From Alphaproteobacteria bacterium (GTDB taxonomy: Bacteria; Pseudomonadota; Alphaproteobacteria; Rhizobiales; Aestuariivirgaceae), in contig JAGRLX010000125.1 in the NCBI GenBank assembly GCA_020441605.1, positions 13,554-18,608 of the forward strand: 5,055 nucleotides of DNA. The letters run 5' to 3'. Of the stretch, positions 4,724 to 5,055 are shown one piece after another. The notes under the pieces are model-generated. The model had not been told where the DNA came from. It worked only from the letters and a program-made list of their open reading frames with translations, and made no database searches. The translations under genes were made by a program, and so were the position numbers. Position 1 is the stretch's first letter; every line of letters begins with the position of its first letter.

Positions 4724-5055
4724 ATGGCCCGTCCGACACTTGCCGAGCTGGAGCCCGGCGCCAATTTCATCCGCCGCCACATCGGCCCGAACGATGCCGA
4801 CACCGCCGAGATGTTGCGGGCCGTCGGCGCCCGCTCGCTTGAGGATTTCATCGCCAAGGTCGTGCCCGAGAAGATCCGCACCCGGCGGCCACTCGAGCTG
4901 AAGAAGGCCATGGCCGAACGCACGGCACTCTCCTATCTGCGCCAGATGGCGGAGCGCAACGAGGTTCACACCTCGATGATCGGCATGGGCTATTACGGCA
5001 CCGTGACCCCCAAGGTGATTCTGCGCAACGTGCTGGAGAACCCGGGCTGGTACAC
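4724..5055 (+). CDS. gcvP: Glycine dehydrogenase (decarboxylating), P protein, 5' part only
   Basis: GcvP is the PLP-dependent component that decarboxylates glycine and loads the remaining aminomethyl group onto lipoyl-GcvH. The window shows 110 codons and two bases of the next; the full single-chain protein is usually about 950 residues. The visible N-terminus contains NFIRRHIGPNDAD (14-26), the LELKKAMAE segment (57-65), SMIGMGYYGTVTP (84-96) and VILRNVLENPGWY (98-110), all typical of the single-chain enzyme. A split gcvPA/gcvPB arrangement is possible, because GcvPA shares this region, but the long N-terminal extension before the FIRRHIGP motif favours the single-chain form. The PLP lysine lies beyond the window. 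The ATG is 11 bases after the gcvH stop, with GAGGAA (4711-4716) overlapping that stop codon. Confidence 0.95.
   Translation, partial: MARPTLAELEPGANFIRRHIGPNDADTAEMLRAVGARSLEDFIAKVVPEKIRTRRPLELKKAMAERTALSYLRQMAERNEVHTSMIGMGYYGTVTPKVILRNVLENPGWY

Noticed and set aside
1..5055. CRISPR array, insertion sequence, tRNA or rRNA genes
   Set aside because: No regularly spaced repeats, transposase motifs, terminal inverted repeats with target duplication, or cloverleaf sequences were seen. The GGTTCGAACC word at 2990-2999 is a riboswitch stem, not a tRNA T-arm.

Overview
The window looks like a piece of a GC-rich alphaproteobacterial chromosome, probably of the Hyphomicrobiales/Rhizobiales type. This rests on family resemblance of the encoded proteins (IspH, RNase HI, GcvT, GcvH, GcvP), an ispH-rnhA linkage, and a tandem glycine riboswitch in front of gcvT. 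No species can be named from the sequence alone.

Layout. The left part, on the minus strand, carries ispH (last enzyme of the MEP isoprenoid pathway). It overlaps by four bases the start of rnhA (RNase HI), which runs off the left edge. Upstream of ispH lies about 490 bp without a convincing gene. That stretch holds a near-consensus minus-strand promoter, a predicted transcript start that is exactly the first base of an 8-bp stem, several stable hairpins, and a strong Shine-Dalgarno plus AUG folded into one of them. This is the best candidate for something undescribed: a structured leader or small RNA. A second promoter immediately in front of ispH would give a leaderless ispH mRNA, so the upstream RNA may be independent of ispH.

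The middle part (about 1.7-2.76 kb, minus strand) holds one accessory-looking gene that is visibly richer in A+T than its neighbours. Its product joins an N-terminal GAF-like sensor domain to a C-terminal phosphoribosyltransferase fold with a recognisable but altered PRPP loop. Its function is unknown. A divergent promoter region of about 210 bp separates it from the next operon.

The right part, on the plus strand, is the glycine cleavage operon: promoter, two-aptamer glycine riboswitch with a P0 leader-linker helix, a strong GC hairpin, then gcvT, gcvH and the 5' end of gcvP, each with a Shine-Dalgarno and short gaps of 11 bp. GcvP decarboxylates glycine, GcvH carries the aminomethyl group on lipoyl-lysine, and GcvT passes the methylene group to tetrahydrofolate. 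The riboswitch is expected to tie expression to intracellular glycine.
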